Shown here: positions 41,301 to 49,400 of the stretch, one piece after another | Numbering within the stretch: the first letter of the stretch is position 1 | How the letters are laid out: every line of letters begins with the position of its first letter | From: Candidatus Sulfotelmatobacter sp. | Lineage (GTDB): Bacteria; Acidobacteriota; Terriglobia; Terriglobales; Acidobacteriaceae | Reading direction: 5' to 3' | Length of the DNA stretch: 64,000 nt | NCBI GenBank assembly: GCA_025462865.1 | Contig: JAOAPI010000026.1 | Span: forward strand, 62,001 to 126,000 | Notes under the pieces: generated by a model | Database searches by the model: none | What the model was told of the DNA's origin: nothing | What the model saw: the letters and a program-made list of their open reading frames with translations, nothing else | Made by a program: the position numbers and the translations under genes

Positions 41301-41433
41301 CAACGTCCTCGCCCCCGACAACACTAATCCCGCGCAGGCTTCTGCCTTCGGAAAACCGGTGAGCACCGCAGGCGGGGTCTTCGGCTCGGGCGGCCCTCGA
41401 GCCTTTCAACTAGCCGCCAAGCTGACGTTCTAA
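38395..41433 (+). CDS. TonB-dependent transporter, Oar-like, with carboxypeptidase-regulatory domain
   Basis: 1012 residues. Start at ATG 38395 because AAAGGAG lies five bases upstream and a long signal peptide follows (hydrophobic [21 protein letters not shown]). Order: a carboxypeptidase-regulatory-like beta sandwich (~40-125; [30 protein letters not shown]-like), a plug domain (~135-245; [47 protein letters not shown]) and a beta barrel ending in Phe (FQLAAKLTF), as outer-membrane barrels do. Such Oar-type receptors are very numerous in acidobacteria and probably import oligosaccharides or peptides; the ligand is unknown. No binding protein or TonB gene is beside it. Confidence 0.94.
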   Translation: [1012 protein letters not shown]

Positions 41434-41444
41434 AAGTTACAAAT

Positions 41445-41490
41445 CACGTAGCGAGAGCCGCCCTGGCTGTCCAGCCTGGGCGAAGCCCGG
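41445..41490. repeat. REP-like dispersed element, copy A
   Basis: The string CACGTAGCGAGAGCCGCC (41445-41462), then TGGCTGTCCAGCCTG and GGCGAAGCCC, has internal short palindromes (CTGGCTGTCCAG; GGGCGAAGCCC). The same element occurs in reverse orientation at 59019-59090. It lies between convergent genes. Confidence 0.75.
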
Positions 41491-41582
41491 CTGCACAGGC
41501 ACGAAAGAGAGACGCTAGGCGCAGAGAAGTATTGAAGAGAAGTGGACAACCAGAAATTTCACCGAGTATTTTGCACCGGTGC

Positions 41583-43976
41583 CTACTGCGGCAGTCCCAT
41601 CCTCTTCAGCAGCGCGACGTACCGTGGATCAGAGCGTAGACTTTCCATTCTCCACTCCGCTTTGACATAAGCGGTCAGGTCCGATTTTTCAGCATAGCCC
41701 TTATCTAGCCAGAAAAAAGCCTGGTCCTTTCCCCCCAACTCAGCATATCTGAATGCAATATCCGCCGGGTCTACGTAACGCTGCTTTGCCAGTTGTATTT
41801 TCAGGTCGATAATTCGTCGCAGGGCAGCCGCATAGCCGGACTTAGCGTAAACACCCGCCGATTCCTCGGCGACCTTCAGTTCTTTGGGATCATTCGCCAG
41901 GCTGGCGGCCTTTTTCCAGTTCTCCAGCCACAGGGCGTACTGGTGCTGAGCGGCAGCGGCCTCGGAAAGGTTGCCTACCGCGGAGGCGTAGTTGGGGTCC
42001 ATCTCCAACGTCTTTCGGGCCTGCTCTGCAGCCAATTCATATTGTCGGCCACTGCGATACATTGCGCTGAGACTGTCGTTGTACTTGAGATTCAGCGGCT
42101 CGAGTGCGATCGCCCGCTTTGCCTCAGCGATAGCTTCGCTGGAGCGACCCTGCTGTGAAAGCAAAAACGCGTACCAATTCCGAGTGTTGGCATCGTTCGG
42201 ACTCAGCTCGAGAGTGCGGCGAAACTCACGCTCGGCAGCGTCCCATTCGAACATCGCGTTGTGAACGCCCGCCAGTACACCATGAGCCTCCGCCAGGGTA
42301 TCGTCGAGCGCCAGGGCCTTTTCCGCCGCTGCGCGCGCCTTGGGCATAGCCTCGGCGTTGGACACTGGGGCGTAGTCCGGCAGAACGTAGTACTCCGCTG
42401 CCAGTCCGGCCCATGCCATCGCATAACCCGGAGATTTTTGGATCGCCTGATTGAAATACTCGTTTGCCTTCTGCAGCGAGTCCGCAGTACGTTTCTCAAA
42501 GTAGTATTCGCCCTTGAGATAAAGTTGGTACGCCTCGGGATCGCGAGTCCCCGCGGTTAATGTAGGCTTTGCTGTGTCGCCCGACAATCGCTCCCGCAAC
42601 CGCGCCGCAATCGCGCTGCTAATTTCCTGCTGCACTGCCACCAGATCGGCCATTTTGCGGTCGTAACGGTCGCCCCACAAGTTGCGATTATTACGCCCGT
42701 CTATCAGTTCCGCGCTGACCACTAACTGGTCGCCGTGCTGTAGCACACGCCCGGTGATCACTGCATCTACTTTCAAATCTTTCGCAACGGCCTGCGGTTC
42801 CGCATCCCGCCCCTTATAATGAAAAACTGAAGACCGTGACATCACGGCCAACTGGGGAAGCTTTGATAGATCGTTGATCAAACTCTCCGTAATGCCGTCG
42901 CTCAGGTATTCAGTGTCACCACTTCCGCTCTGGTTCGTGAAAGGCAGGACGGCGATCGACGATATTTGGTTTGTCGCGTCGTGAGACCTTAGTCCAAACC
43001 AACTGGCACCCGCCAAAACCAGCACCGCCACTGCCGCCACAGCCGCGATTTTCCATGCAGACCTTTTCCCACTCGTGGTCTCAGGAGATGAGGGCAGCGC
43101 AACGCTCACCCTCGCTGAACTCGAATCCCGACGCAGTCGTTTCAAGTCACTCAGCAAATCGGCCGCGTTCTGATAGCGGAGCGACGGATCCTTTTCCAGC
43201 GACTTGCTGATGATGCGCTCCAGTTCTTCCGGAAGCTCCGGATTCAGCCGGACCGCAGCCGTTGGAGCCTTATGCAGAATGGCGTCGAACATAAGCGCCG
43301 AAGTGTTGGCGCTGAATGCCATCCGCCCAGTCGCCATTTCGTACAGCACGGCGCCAAATGAAAACAAGTCGCTGCGCCGGTCAAGTTCCTCGCCACGCGC
43401 CTGCTCCGGAGACATATACGCGACCGTGCCCACCGTCGTCCCCGGGCTGGTCAGGTTGCCGTCGACCGTCGCGCCATCAGGTGCGCTGCCCGCAACCTCA
43501 GGTGCTCCACTCAACTTCGCCAGGCCAAAGTCGAGAACTTTCGCCTGTCCCCGCTTGGTAACGAAAAGATTCGCCGGTTTGATGTCGCGATGCACGATGC
43601 CTTCGATATGCGCCGCATCGAGGGCGTCGGAAATCTGCACCGCCAGTTCCAAAAACTGTTCCAGTGGAATCGCTCCTGCCGCCAAGCGATGCTTCAGCGT
43701 TTCCCCGGCAAGAAGCTCCATCACGATGAAGTGTTTGCCTTCGTATTCCGCAATTTCGTGGATGGTGCAGATGTTCGGATGGTTGAGGGCCGACGCCGAA
43801 CGCGCCTCACGCCGAAATCTCTCCAAGGCGAGTGGGTCTCGCGCCATTACTTCAGGAAGGAACTTGATCGCCACGTGCCTGCCTAGCGTCAGGTCCTGCG
43901 CTTCATAGACCACACCCATCCCACCTCCTCCGAGCTTTTCGAGGATGCGGTAGTGAGAAATTGTCTGGTCGATCAT
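41583..43976 (-). CDS. Transmembrane Ser/Thr protein kinase with TolB/FlgO-like and TPR domains
   Basis: 797 residues. The N-terminal Hanks-type kinase is complete: glycine loop LGGGGMGVVYEA, Lys38, catalytic GIVHRDIKPANLFV (Asp131), DFG (149-151) and APE-like MSPEQARG. A membrane helix (about 308-329) follows. Outside it are a TolB/FlgO-like domain (ISSIAVLPFTNQSGSGDTEYLSDGITESLINDLSKLPQLAV...) and a run of TPRs to the end (PGYAMAWAGLAAEYYVLPDY; NDANTRNWYAFLLSQQGR). This kinase-sensor fusion is common in acidobacteria; the signal and targets are unknown. It sits next to a REP-like element and converges on the Oar-like gene. Confidence 0.94.
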   Translation of the reverse strand: MIDQTISHYRILEKLGGGGMGVVYEAQDLTLGRHVAIKFLPEVMARDPLALERFRREARSASALNHPNICTIHEIAEYEGKHFIVMELLAGETLKHRLAAGAIPLEQFLELAVQISDALDAAHIEGIVHRDIKPANLFVTKRGQAKVLDFGLAKLSGAPEVAGSAPDGATVDGNLTSPGTTVGTVAYMSPEQARGEELDRRSDLFSFGAVLYEMATGRMAFSANTSALMFDAILHKAPTAAVRLNPELPEELERIISKSLEKDPSLRYQNAADLLSDLKRLRRDSSSARVSVALPSSPETTSGKRSAWKIAAVAAVAVLVLAGASWFGLRSHDATNQISSIAVLPFTNQSGSGDTEYLSDGITESLINDLSKLPQLAVMSRSSVFHYKGRDAEPQAVAKDLKVDAVITGRVLQHGDQLVVSAELIDGRNNRNLWGDRYDRKMADLVAVQQEISSAIAARLRERLSGDTAKPTLTAGTRDPEAYQLYLKGEYYFEKRTADSLQKANEYFNQAIQKSPGYAMAWAGLAAEYYVLPDYAPVSNAEAMPKARAAAEKALALDDTLAEAHGVLAGVHNAMFEWDAAEREFRRTLELSPNDANTRNWYAFLLSQQGRSSEAIAEAKRAIALEPLNLKYNDSLSAMYRSGRQYELAAEQARKTLEMDPNYASAVGNLSEAAAAQHQYALWLENWKKAASLANDPKELKVAEESAGVYAKSGYAAALRRIIDLKIQLAKQRYVDPADIAFRYAELGGKDQAFFWLDKGYAEKSDLTAYVKAEWRMESLRSDPRYVALLKRMGLPQ

Positions 43977-44258
43977 GGAGGGCCTTGAAGTCGCTCCATC
44001 TTAAGGACGCGCTGGCGCCTAGTCAACGAATACCGACGAAAGTCGGCGGCCGCTAGAGACCCCGGGCTTGTCTGGAACTGTGCGTTCACCGAGCTATGTG
44101 ATCGCAAGAGACTTAGCGGAACGCAAGACATGCAAGGTTTTGCAAATGGCGACTACTCAAAATAGTCTGCACGCTTCGACTCACTCGCACTAGAATAGAC
44201 CAGCGCACGCGCCGGATTCCGCATCTAACACGGCATCCCGCACGCTCTCGGAGGCACT

Positions 44259-45377
44259 TTGCACGTCCTGGTCACAGCCGATACCCTGTCTGGCGCATGG
44301 ACCTATACCCGCGAACTAGTCACAGGACTGGTTACACGCGGCGTCCGAGTCACTCTGGTCACGTTCGGCGAAATTCCCATGCCGGATCAGACCGCCTGGA
44401 TGGATCTGCTCCACGGTCTGGAGTATCGCCCCACTGCTTTCCGCCTCGAATGGATGGATGAGGCTCCGAACGACCTACCTGACTCTTCAGAATTCCTGAT
44501 GAACCTGGTGCGGGAAGTGCGCCCTGACCTGCTTCACCTTCACCAGTTTTGCCATGCAACGCTGCCCGTCGATGTGCCACGCGTAATCATGGCTCACGGT
44601 GATGTGGTTACGTGGAATCAAGCCGTGCAGGGTTGCCCTCCGCGACCCACGCGCTGGCTGAAGTGGTATCGCGATACCGTCATTCGTGGCATTGCGGCCG
44701 CCGATGCGCTGGTTGCGCCGTCAGCCTGCATGCTCGACAGCCTTCTCTCCAATTACGCACGCCCGCGTCATGCCTCTGTTATCTATCCCGGACGCAATCC
44801 TATCTTTTTCAATCCTTACGTCAGCAAAGACGATTCCGTTCTTTGCGTTGGACGGCTGCTTGACGCGGGCAAGCAAGTTCTTCTACTGACCCAACACGTG
44901 CAGCCATTCTCAGTGTGCATCGTGGGCGCCGAGCAAACCGTGCCTTTGCCGCGCATTCCGATTCGTGCCGATGTGAAAGTTTCGACGGAACAGAGTTGCG
45001 TAGCCATCCGCGGGCCGCAGACCGAGGCGCAATTGCGCGCTCTCTATAGCCGAGCAGCGATCTACGCTGCTACGGCGCGCTATGAACCCCTCGGCATGTC
45101 TGCACTGGATGCCGCTTTCTCCCGCTGCGCCATCGTTGCCAACGACATCCCAAGCTTCCGCGAAGTCTGGGGCGATGCCGCCCTTTACTTCCGCACCAAC
45201 GACGCCAGCAGTCTGGCCTCCACCCTTCGCCAACTCGATGCGGACCGGCCATTGCGCCACGCCTACGCCGAACGCGCCTACACCCGCGCTCGCGAGCGCT
45301 TCACCACTAAGCGCATGATCGACGACTATCTGGCGCTTTACCGTAGCCTGATCTCGGCCAACACGCTGGCTGCGTGA
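44259..45377 (+). CDS. Glycosyltransferase family 4 (GT-B fold)
   Basis: 372 residues. The start is TTG 44259, with GGAGG at 44250-44254 four bases upstream; translation from it gives MHVLVTADTLSGAWTYTREL, a natural GT4 N-terminus. The N-terminal domain covers residues ~1-175. The C-terminal domain starts near VLCVGRLLDAGKQVLLL and contains the donor-site motif ATARYEPLGMSALDAAFSRCAIVAND, an E-x7-E-like element in which the second acid is Asp. Enzymes of this family transfer sugars from nucleotide donors to lipids, polysaccharides or small molecules; the acceptor cannot be told. It stands alone, divergent from the kinase gene. Confidence 0.9.
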   Translation: MHVLVTADTLSGAWTYTRELVTGLVTRGVRVTLVTFGEIPMPDQTAWMDLLHGLEYRPTAFRLEWMDEAPNDLPDSSEFLMNLVREVRPDLLHLHQFCHATLPVDVPRVIMAHGDVVTWNQAVQGCPPRPTRWLKWYRDTVIRGIAAADALVAPSACMLDSLLSNYARPRHASVIYPGRNPIFFNPYVSKDDSVLCVGRLLDAGKQVLLLTQHVQPFSVCIVGAEQTVPLPRIPIRADVKVSTEQSCVAIRGPQTEAQLRALYSRAAIYAATARYEPLGMSALDAAFSRCAIVANDIPSFREVWGDAALYFRTNDASSLASTLRQLDADRPLRHAYAERAYTRARERFTTKRMIDDYLALYRSLISANTLAA

Positions 45378-45493
45378 TCATCTGGTTTGGCGTCCGCCCG
45401 CTGCCTTTGTGCTTCCACACCCGCGACACGCGCCCTCACTTAATGGTATCTTTTTGCCTTACTAGAAATCCGTAAGGTTGGAGGAATTAAACT

Positions 45494-45730
45494 ATGGCTC
45501 AAGTGAAAATAACCGTTCGTCCCAATGGCCCCTTCCGTGTGGAGGCCCCCGAAGGCTCGGTGGAACTCGTCGACGCTAACGGAACTCCCTATGACCTGAC
45601 CGGCAAGCCCGCTTTCTCCCTTTGCCGCTGCGGTGGTTCCGTAAACAAGCCCTTTTGCGACGGCACGCACAGCCGTATCGGATTCCAGGGTGCCGAGTTG
45701 GCGGTTAAAAAAGCCGAGGGAGGCGATTAA
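45494..45730 (+). CDS. CDGSH iron-sulfur domain protein
   Basis: 78 residues with one CDGSH-type [2Fe-2S] motif: Cys44, Cys46, Cys55 and His59 in SLCRCGGSVNKPFCDGTHS. The three-Cys, one-His ligand set marks the family of mitoNEET-like proteins, which carry a redox-active or transferable cluster. The bacterial members are mostly uncharacterised. GGAGG is nine bases before the ATG. It lies 123 bases ahead of the FAD-dependent oxidoreductase on the same strand with a hairpin in between, so a functional link is possible but not shown. Confidence 0.93.
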   Translation: MAQVKITVRPNGPFRVEAPEGSVELVDANGTPYDLTGKPAFSLCRCGGSVNKPFCDGTHSRIGFQGAELAVKKAEGGD

Positions 45731-45747
45731 AGGAATTTCTGCAAGGC

Positions 45748-45773
45748 TATTTGCGCGCACGCTTGCGCAAATA
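45748..45773. other. Nine-bp hairpin after the CDGSH gene
   Basis: TATTTGCGC (45748-45756) and GCGCAAATA (45765-45773) are perfect complements around an 8-base loop. It starts 17 bases after the stop codon. It may end the CDGSH transcript, or protect its 3' end, before the next gene. Confidence 0.55.
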
Positions 45774-45853
45774 AGACGACCACCCTCTCGACAAATAAGC
45801 ACACCCTGTCCGTTGGAGGCCTTCTGAGCGACCGGAACGACCGTGAACTGGGG

Positions 45854-47773
45854 ATGAAACGCAACATCACGCGCCGTGACTTTCTCAACGGCGTGGCTGT
45901 TACAGCGGGCGCGGCGATGATGCCCTGGCAACTGTTCGCCGCTGGCGACCCCGAGAAGGCTGCCGACTACTACCCACCCGCTCTTACCGGATTGCGCGGC
46001 AGCCATCCGGGTTCCTTCGACGCCGCTCACTCTTTGCGCGATGGCACCTTCTGGGACGCAGCCGGCACTCCGCAGGATACCGGTGAGTCCTATGATCTGA
46101 TCATCGTCGGTGGCGGTATCAGCGGCCTGTCCGCCGCGCACTTTTATCGCAAGTCGATGGGTGCTGACGCTCGCATTCTCATCCTCGACAACCACGACGA
46201 CTTTGGCGGACACGCCAAGCGCAATGAGTTTCGCGTAGGTAACGCTTTCCGTCTTGGTTACGGTGGAACATTCTCGATCGAAAGCCCCGCGCCTTACAGC
46301 AAGGAAGCCCGTGGGCTGATCGAAGAGTTAGGCATCGATGTGGCGTCCTATCCGAAGTATCACGACGCGAATCTCTATCGTTCGTTGGGATTGCATTCGA
46401 AGATCTTTTTCGATAGGGAAACTTTCGGTGCGGACCGCCTGGTAGTTAGTCCATCTTCGATAAGGGGTGGGGAAGAGGAGTACGTTGCATCTGCGGATCG
46501 TGAGGTGTGGAAACAGTTTCTCGTAGATGCTCCCCTCGCTACCCAGGCCAAGAGCGATCTCGAACGTCTTCGTCACGACTCGAAGGATTATTTCCCCGGC
46601 CTGAGTTCCGCAGAGAAAAAAGCGAAGTTGGCACGCATCAGCTATGCCGCCTTCCTCAAGGATGTTGTCAAAGTTCACGAAGATGTGGTGAAGCTTTACC
46701 AGGCACTGCCGCAAGGCCTGTTCGGTCTGGGAATCGATGCGGTCTCGGCTCAGGATGCCTGGGGTCTCGATCTCCCCGGCTTCGAAGGGATGAAGCTTGA
46801 TCCCACGCCAGGCAAAGGAATGAATCGCGACACGATTCCTAACGCCGAGGCGGAAAAGTATTTCTTTCACTTTCCCGATGGGAACGCGAGCATTGCTCGT
46901 CTGCTGGTTCGCAGCCTGAATCCCGAGGTGCTGCCTGGAAATTCTACGGCGGACATTATCATGTCTAAGGCTAACTACTCCAAACTGGACACGTCCGCCT
47001 CGCCCGTCAGAATTCGCTTGAACAGCACCGCCGTGCGGGTGAAGCATTCAGGCGACGCCGCAACTGCGAAAGAAGTTGAAGTGGCCTACGCGCGTGCGGG
47101 CAAGGTGTATACGGCAAAGGCAAAGAACTGCATTCTGGCGTGCTGGCATGTGGTAATTCCTTACATTTGCGAAGAGCTGCCCCAGGAGCAGAAACGCGCG
47201 CTCGCTTCCGCGCAGAAAGTTCCTTTGCTTTACACGAACGTGGCGCTGCGCAACTGGACTTCATTTCAGAAGTTGAACACGAATGCTGTGTATGCTCCGG
47301 GCTGTTATCACACGCGCATGGCTCTCGACTTGCCCGTGAGTATAGGTGGGTACGAATGCGCCCACAAGCCGGAAGAACCGATCGTGGTCCACATGATGAA
47401 GACTCCGTGCAAACCCGGCAAACCATCACGGGAGCAGCATTCTCTGGGCCGCATTGAACTGTTCAATACCACATTTGAAACTATGGAGCGCAAAATTCGC
47501 GAGCAACTGGCGCGAACGCTCGGGTCAGGAGGGTTTGATCCTGCGCGCGACATCGCTGCGATCACCGTGAATCGCTGGCCCCACGGTTACGCCTACGAAT
47601 ACAACTCGCTGTTCGACTCGTTCTGGCTGGAGGGCGGCGAAACTCCCTGCGAGGTTGCGCGGAAAACCTTCGGGCGAATCGCCATCGCGAATGCGGATGC
47701 GGGGGCCTATGCCTATACAGACGAGGCGATCAATCAGGCGTGGCGGGCGGTGGGGGACATCGCTAAGAGCTAG
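45854..47773 (+). CDS. Tat-exported FAD/NAD(P)-binding oxidoreductase
   Basis: 639 residues from ATG 45854. The N-terminus MKRNITRRDFLNGVAVTAGA has a twin-arginine motif (TRRDFL), so it is exported folded. A Rossmann dinucleotide site follows (YDLIIVGGGISGLSAAHFYRK, about residue 84, then ILILDNHDDFGGHAKRNEF). The family is the flavin amine-oxidase-like group, found widely but not characterised as to substrate. A CTG at 45824, with GGAGG four bases upstream, is in frame and adds MSDRNDRELG before the Met. That extension matches N-termini I recall for homologues and may be the real start. Its 3' end overlaps the convergent rhomboid gene by four bases. Confidence 0.88.
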   Translation: MKRNITRRDFLNGVAVTAGAAMMPWQLFAAGDPEKAADYYPPALTGLRGSHPGSFDAAHSLRDGTFWDAAGTPQDTGESYDLIIVGGGISGLSAAHFYRKSMGADARILILDNHDDFGGHAKRNEFRVGNAFRLGYGGTFSIESPAPYSKEARGLIEELGIDVASYPKYHDANLYRSLGLHSKIFFDRETFGADRLVVSPSSIRGGEEEYVASADREVWKQFLVDAPLATQAKSDLERLRHDSKDYFPGLSSAEKKAKLARISYAAFLKDVVKVHEDVVKLYQALPQGLFGLGIDAVSAQDAWGLDLPGFEGMKLDPTPGKGMNRDTIPNAEAEKYFFHFPDGNASIARLLVRSLNPEVLPGNSTADIIMSKANYSKLDTSASPVRIRLNSTAVRVKHSGDAATAKEVEVAYARAGKVYTAKAKNCILACWHVVIPYICEELPQEQKRALASAQKVPLLYTNVALRNWTSFQKLNTNAVYAPGCYHTRMALDLPVSIGGYECAHKPEEPIVVHMMKTPCKPGKPSREQHSLGRIELFNTTFETMERKIREQLARTLGSGGFDPARDIAAITVNRWPHGYAYEYNSLFDSFWLEGGETPCEVARKTFGRIAIANADAGAYAYTDEAINQAWRAVGDIAKS

Positions 47774-48702
47774 CCTTCCGTCGTCACTACACTAGCTCGT
47801 ATTGCCCAAGTTCCTGATTCCTCAAGCTGGTGGCTTCTAGCGACAGGTGCTCTCCCGATTCGAAACGGTAACCCGTAATGATGTGCTAAGGCGCTCGCTC
47901 CACCCGCGAGAGCCAGAAACATAGCCATAAAGATGACGAAGCGCCGCGCGGCGTGTTCTTGCCGCGGAGCGAAGAGCGCGATGAGCGTGCCGAGAATCAA
48001 TCCAGCAATAAGTCCACCCACGTGCGCGGCATTATCGGTGACTCTGGACGCGGCTCCGAAAATGAGGTTGAAGCCGACGAATACTATCAAGCTTCGCATC
48101 GTACCGGAGAGGGCCTCCCGCGGCAGGGAAAATTCGCCGAACTTAAAGGCGGCGATGAGCGCTCCAGCCAGTCCGAAGATAGCTCCAGAGGCTCCGACGC
48201 TCAGGCTGTGGGCGTTCCAGGTGATGCTGGCGAGGCTGGCTCCCACGCCGCAGAGGAGATAGATCGCGCCGAAGGTCCAGCGGCCGTAGAGCGATTCGCT
48301 GAGCGCGCCGAGATCCCAGAGACACCACATATTAAATGCGATGTGAAGCAGGCCGCCATGAACAAAAACGCAAGTCAGCAGCCGCCACCATTCGCCTGAG
48401 AGCGTATAGGCTCCGGCGTTGGCGCCCCATTGCACGAGTTCCATCCCGGTGAACCCCTGCAACGGGCTGCCCGAAGCGAGCACCATGCCCAGAAATACCG
48501 CGACGTTGATGCCGAAGATTATCTGAGTAAGACCGATATTCGTCGTGTTGCCGCGGACCCAGGGTGTGCGCATGACCGGTTGCCGCGCGTCTTCAACTAC
48601 TTCGCCGCGTTGCGAGGCTTCGTGCTGCAGACACCACTGGCAGACCTTCCTGCCGAAGGAAAAACCAGGAAGCTGACGTCCGCATCGAATGCAATTTGCC
48701 AT
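47770..48702 (-). CDS. Rhomboid intramembrane serine protease with N-terminal zinc ribbon
   Basis: 310 residues. The first 30 contain a CxxC...CxxC ribbon (Cys4, Cys7, Cys21, Cys24) that should bind one zinc. Six membrane helices follow, with rhomboid landmarks: HGGLLHIAFNMWCLWDLG (helix 2), the nucleophile Ser172 in SVGASGAIFGLAGAL, and His227 in VTDNAAHVGGLIAG, which completes the Ser-His dyad. The enzyme cleaves substrates within the membrane. Substrates are unknown. Converges with the oxidoreductase gene, whose last four bases it shares. Confidence 0.93.
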   Translation of the reverse strand: MANCIRCGRQLPGFSFGRKVCQWCLQHEASQRGEVVEDARQPVMRTPWVRGNTTNIGLTQIIFGINVAVFLGMVLASGSPLQGFTGMELVQWGANAGAYTLSGEWWRLLTCVFVHGGLLHIAFNMWCLWDLGALSESLYGRWTFGAIYLLCGVGASLASITWNAHSLSVGASGAIFGLAGALIAAFKFGEFSLPREALSGTMRSLIVFVGFNLIFGAASRVTDNAAHVGGLIAGLILGTLIALFAPRQEHAARRFVIFMAMFLALAGGASALAHHYGLPFRIGRAPVARSHQLEESGTWAIRASVVTTEG

Positions 48703-48815
48703 GGCTGCTCAATAAAAGAGTATCAGCAGTTTGGCATATGGAGCGAGAGGCGAGAACAAGAGCGCCGCGAACAGTTCGGCGAAGGAGGAACCGCAGCATC
48801 TTCCGCCAGAATGGT

Positions 48816-49397
48816 TTAGAGGCTTCGTGTCAGCGAATCCAGTTCCTCCGGCGCTAACTCGACGAACGCTGCGGCGGCCGCAACTTTTAACGCACTATAT
48901 GTTTGAAGACCGTCAATGTCGCAGGCCATCCGCAAATGTGGCAGAACCGCCTTCGACGTCAGTATCTCCGAGCGAAGCAGCAGCCAAAGGCGAAGCTTGA
49001 ACCTGGTAAGCAGGGCATAGAGGCGGACCTCGACCGCCTTTTCCTGCATTGCGCAAGCCAGACTCACGCGGCGCGGATCCTGACTGTTCTTTTCCGCGTC
49101 GGCATATGCCACCAGGACCGTGGCATTATGAGCCATGCGGCGGGTAAGCTCGAGGTACAAGCGCATACGCTTGCGTTGGGTTTCGCGAAACTGCGGCGGA
49201 CGCAGCTTCCATCGAAATTCAAACTCTGCAGCGGGATCGAGAAGCGACTCGGCGAGCGAAATATCCACCGGGTAGAGGAAGGGAATGACATCGTCTACAT
49301 CGCGTCTGGGAAAGCGATGCCAGGCGCAGCGTAACATGTAAATGCACGAGACTGCGCCCCACGCAACAATCAGCCAGGTAAGAATGATAGAGAACAT
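48816..49397 (-). CDS. Single-pass membrane hypothetical protein
   Basis: 193 residues. An N-terminal membrane helix (IILTWLIVAWGAVSCIYMLRCAWHRF) is followed by a mostly helical, charged cytoplasmic or periplasmic domain (FLYPVDISLAESLLDPAAEFEFRWKLRPPQFRETQRKRMRLYLEL). I do not recognise the family. The gene starts three bases after the end of the upstream 241-residue membrane-protein gene on the same strand, so the two are almost certainly co-transcribed. A small exported peptide gene precedes them. Nothing in the set suggests a specific role. Confidence 0.7.
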   Translation of the reverse strand: MFSIILTWLIVAWGAVSCIYMLRCAWHRFPRRDVDDVIPFLYPVDISLAESLLDPAAEFEFRWKLRPPQFRETQRKRMRLYLELTRRMAHNATVLVAYADAEKNSQDPRRVSLACAMQEKAVEVRLYALLTRFKLRLWLLLRSEILTSKAVLPHLRMACDIDGLQTYSALKVAAAAAFVELAPEELDSLTRSL

Positions 49398-49400
49398 AAC

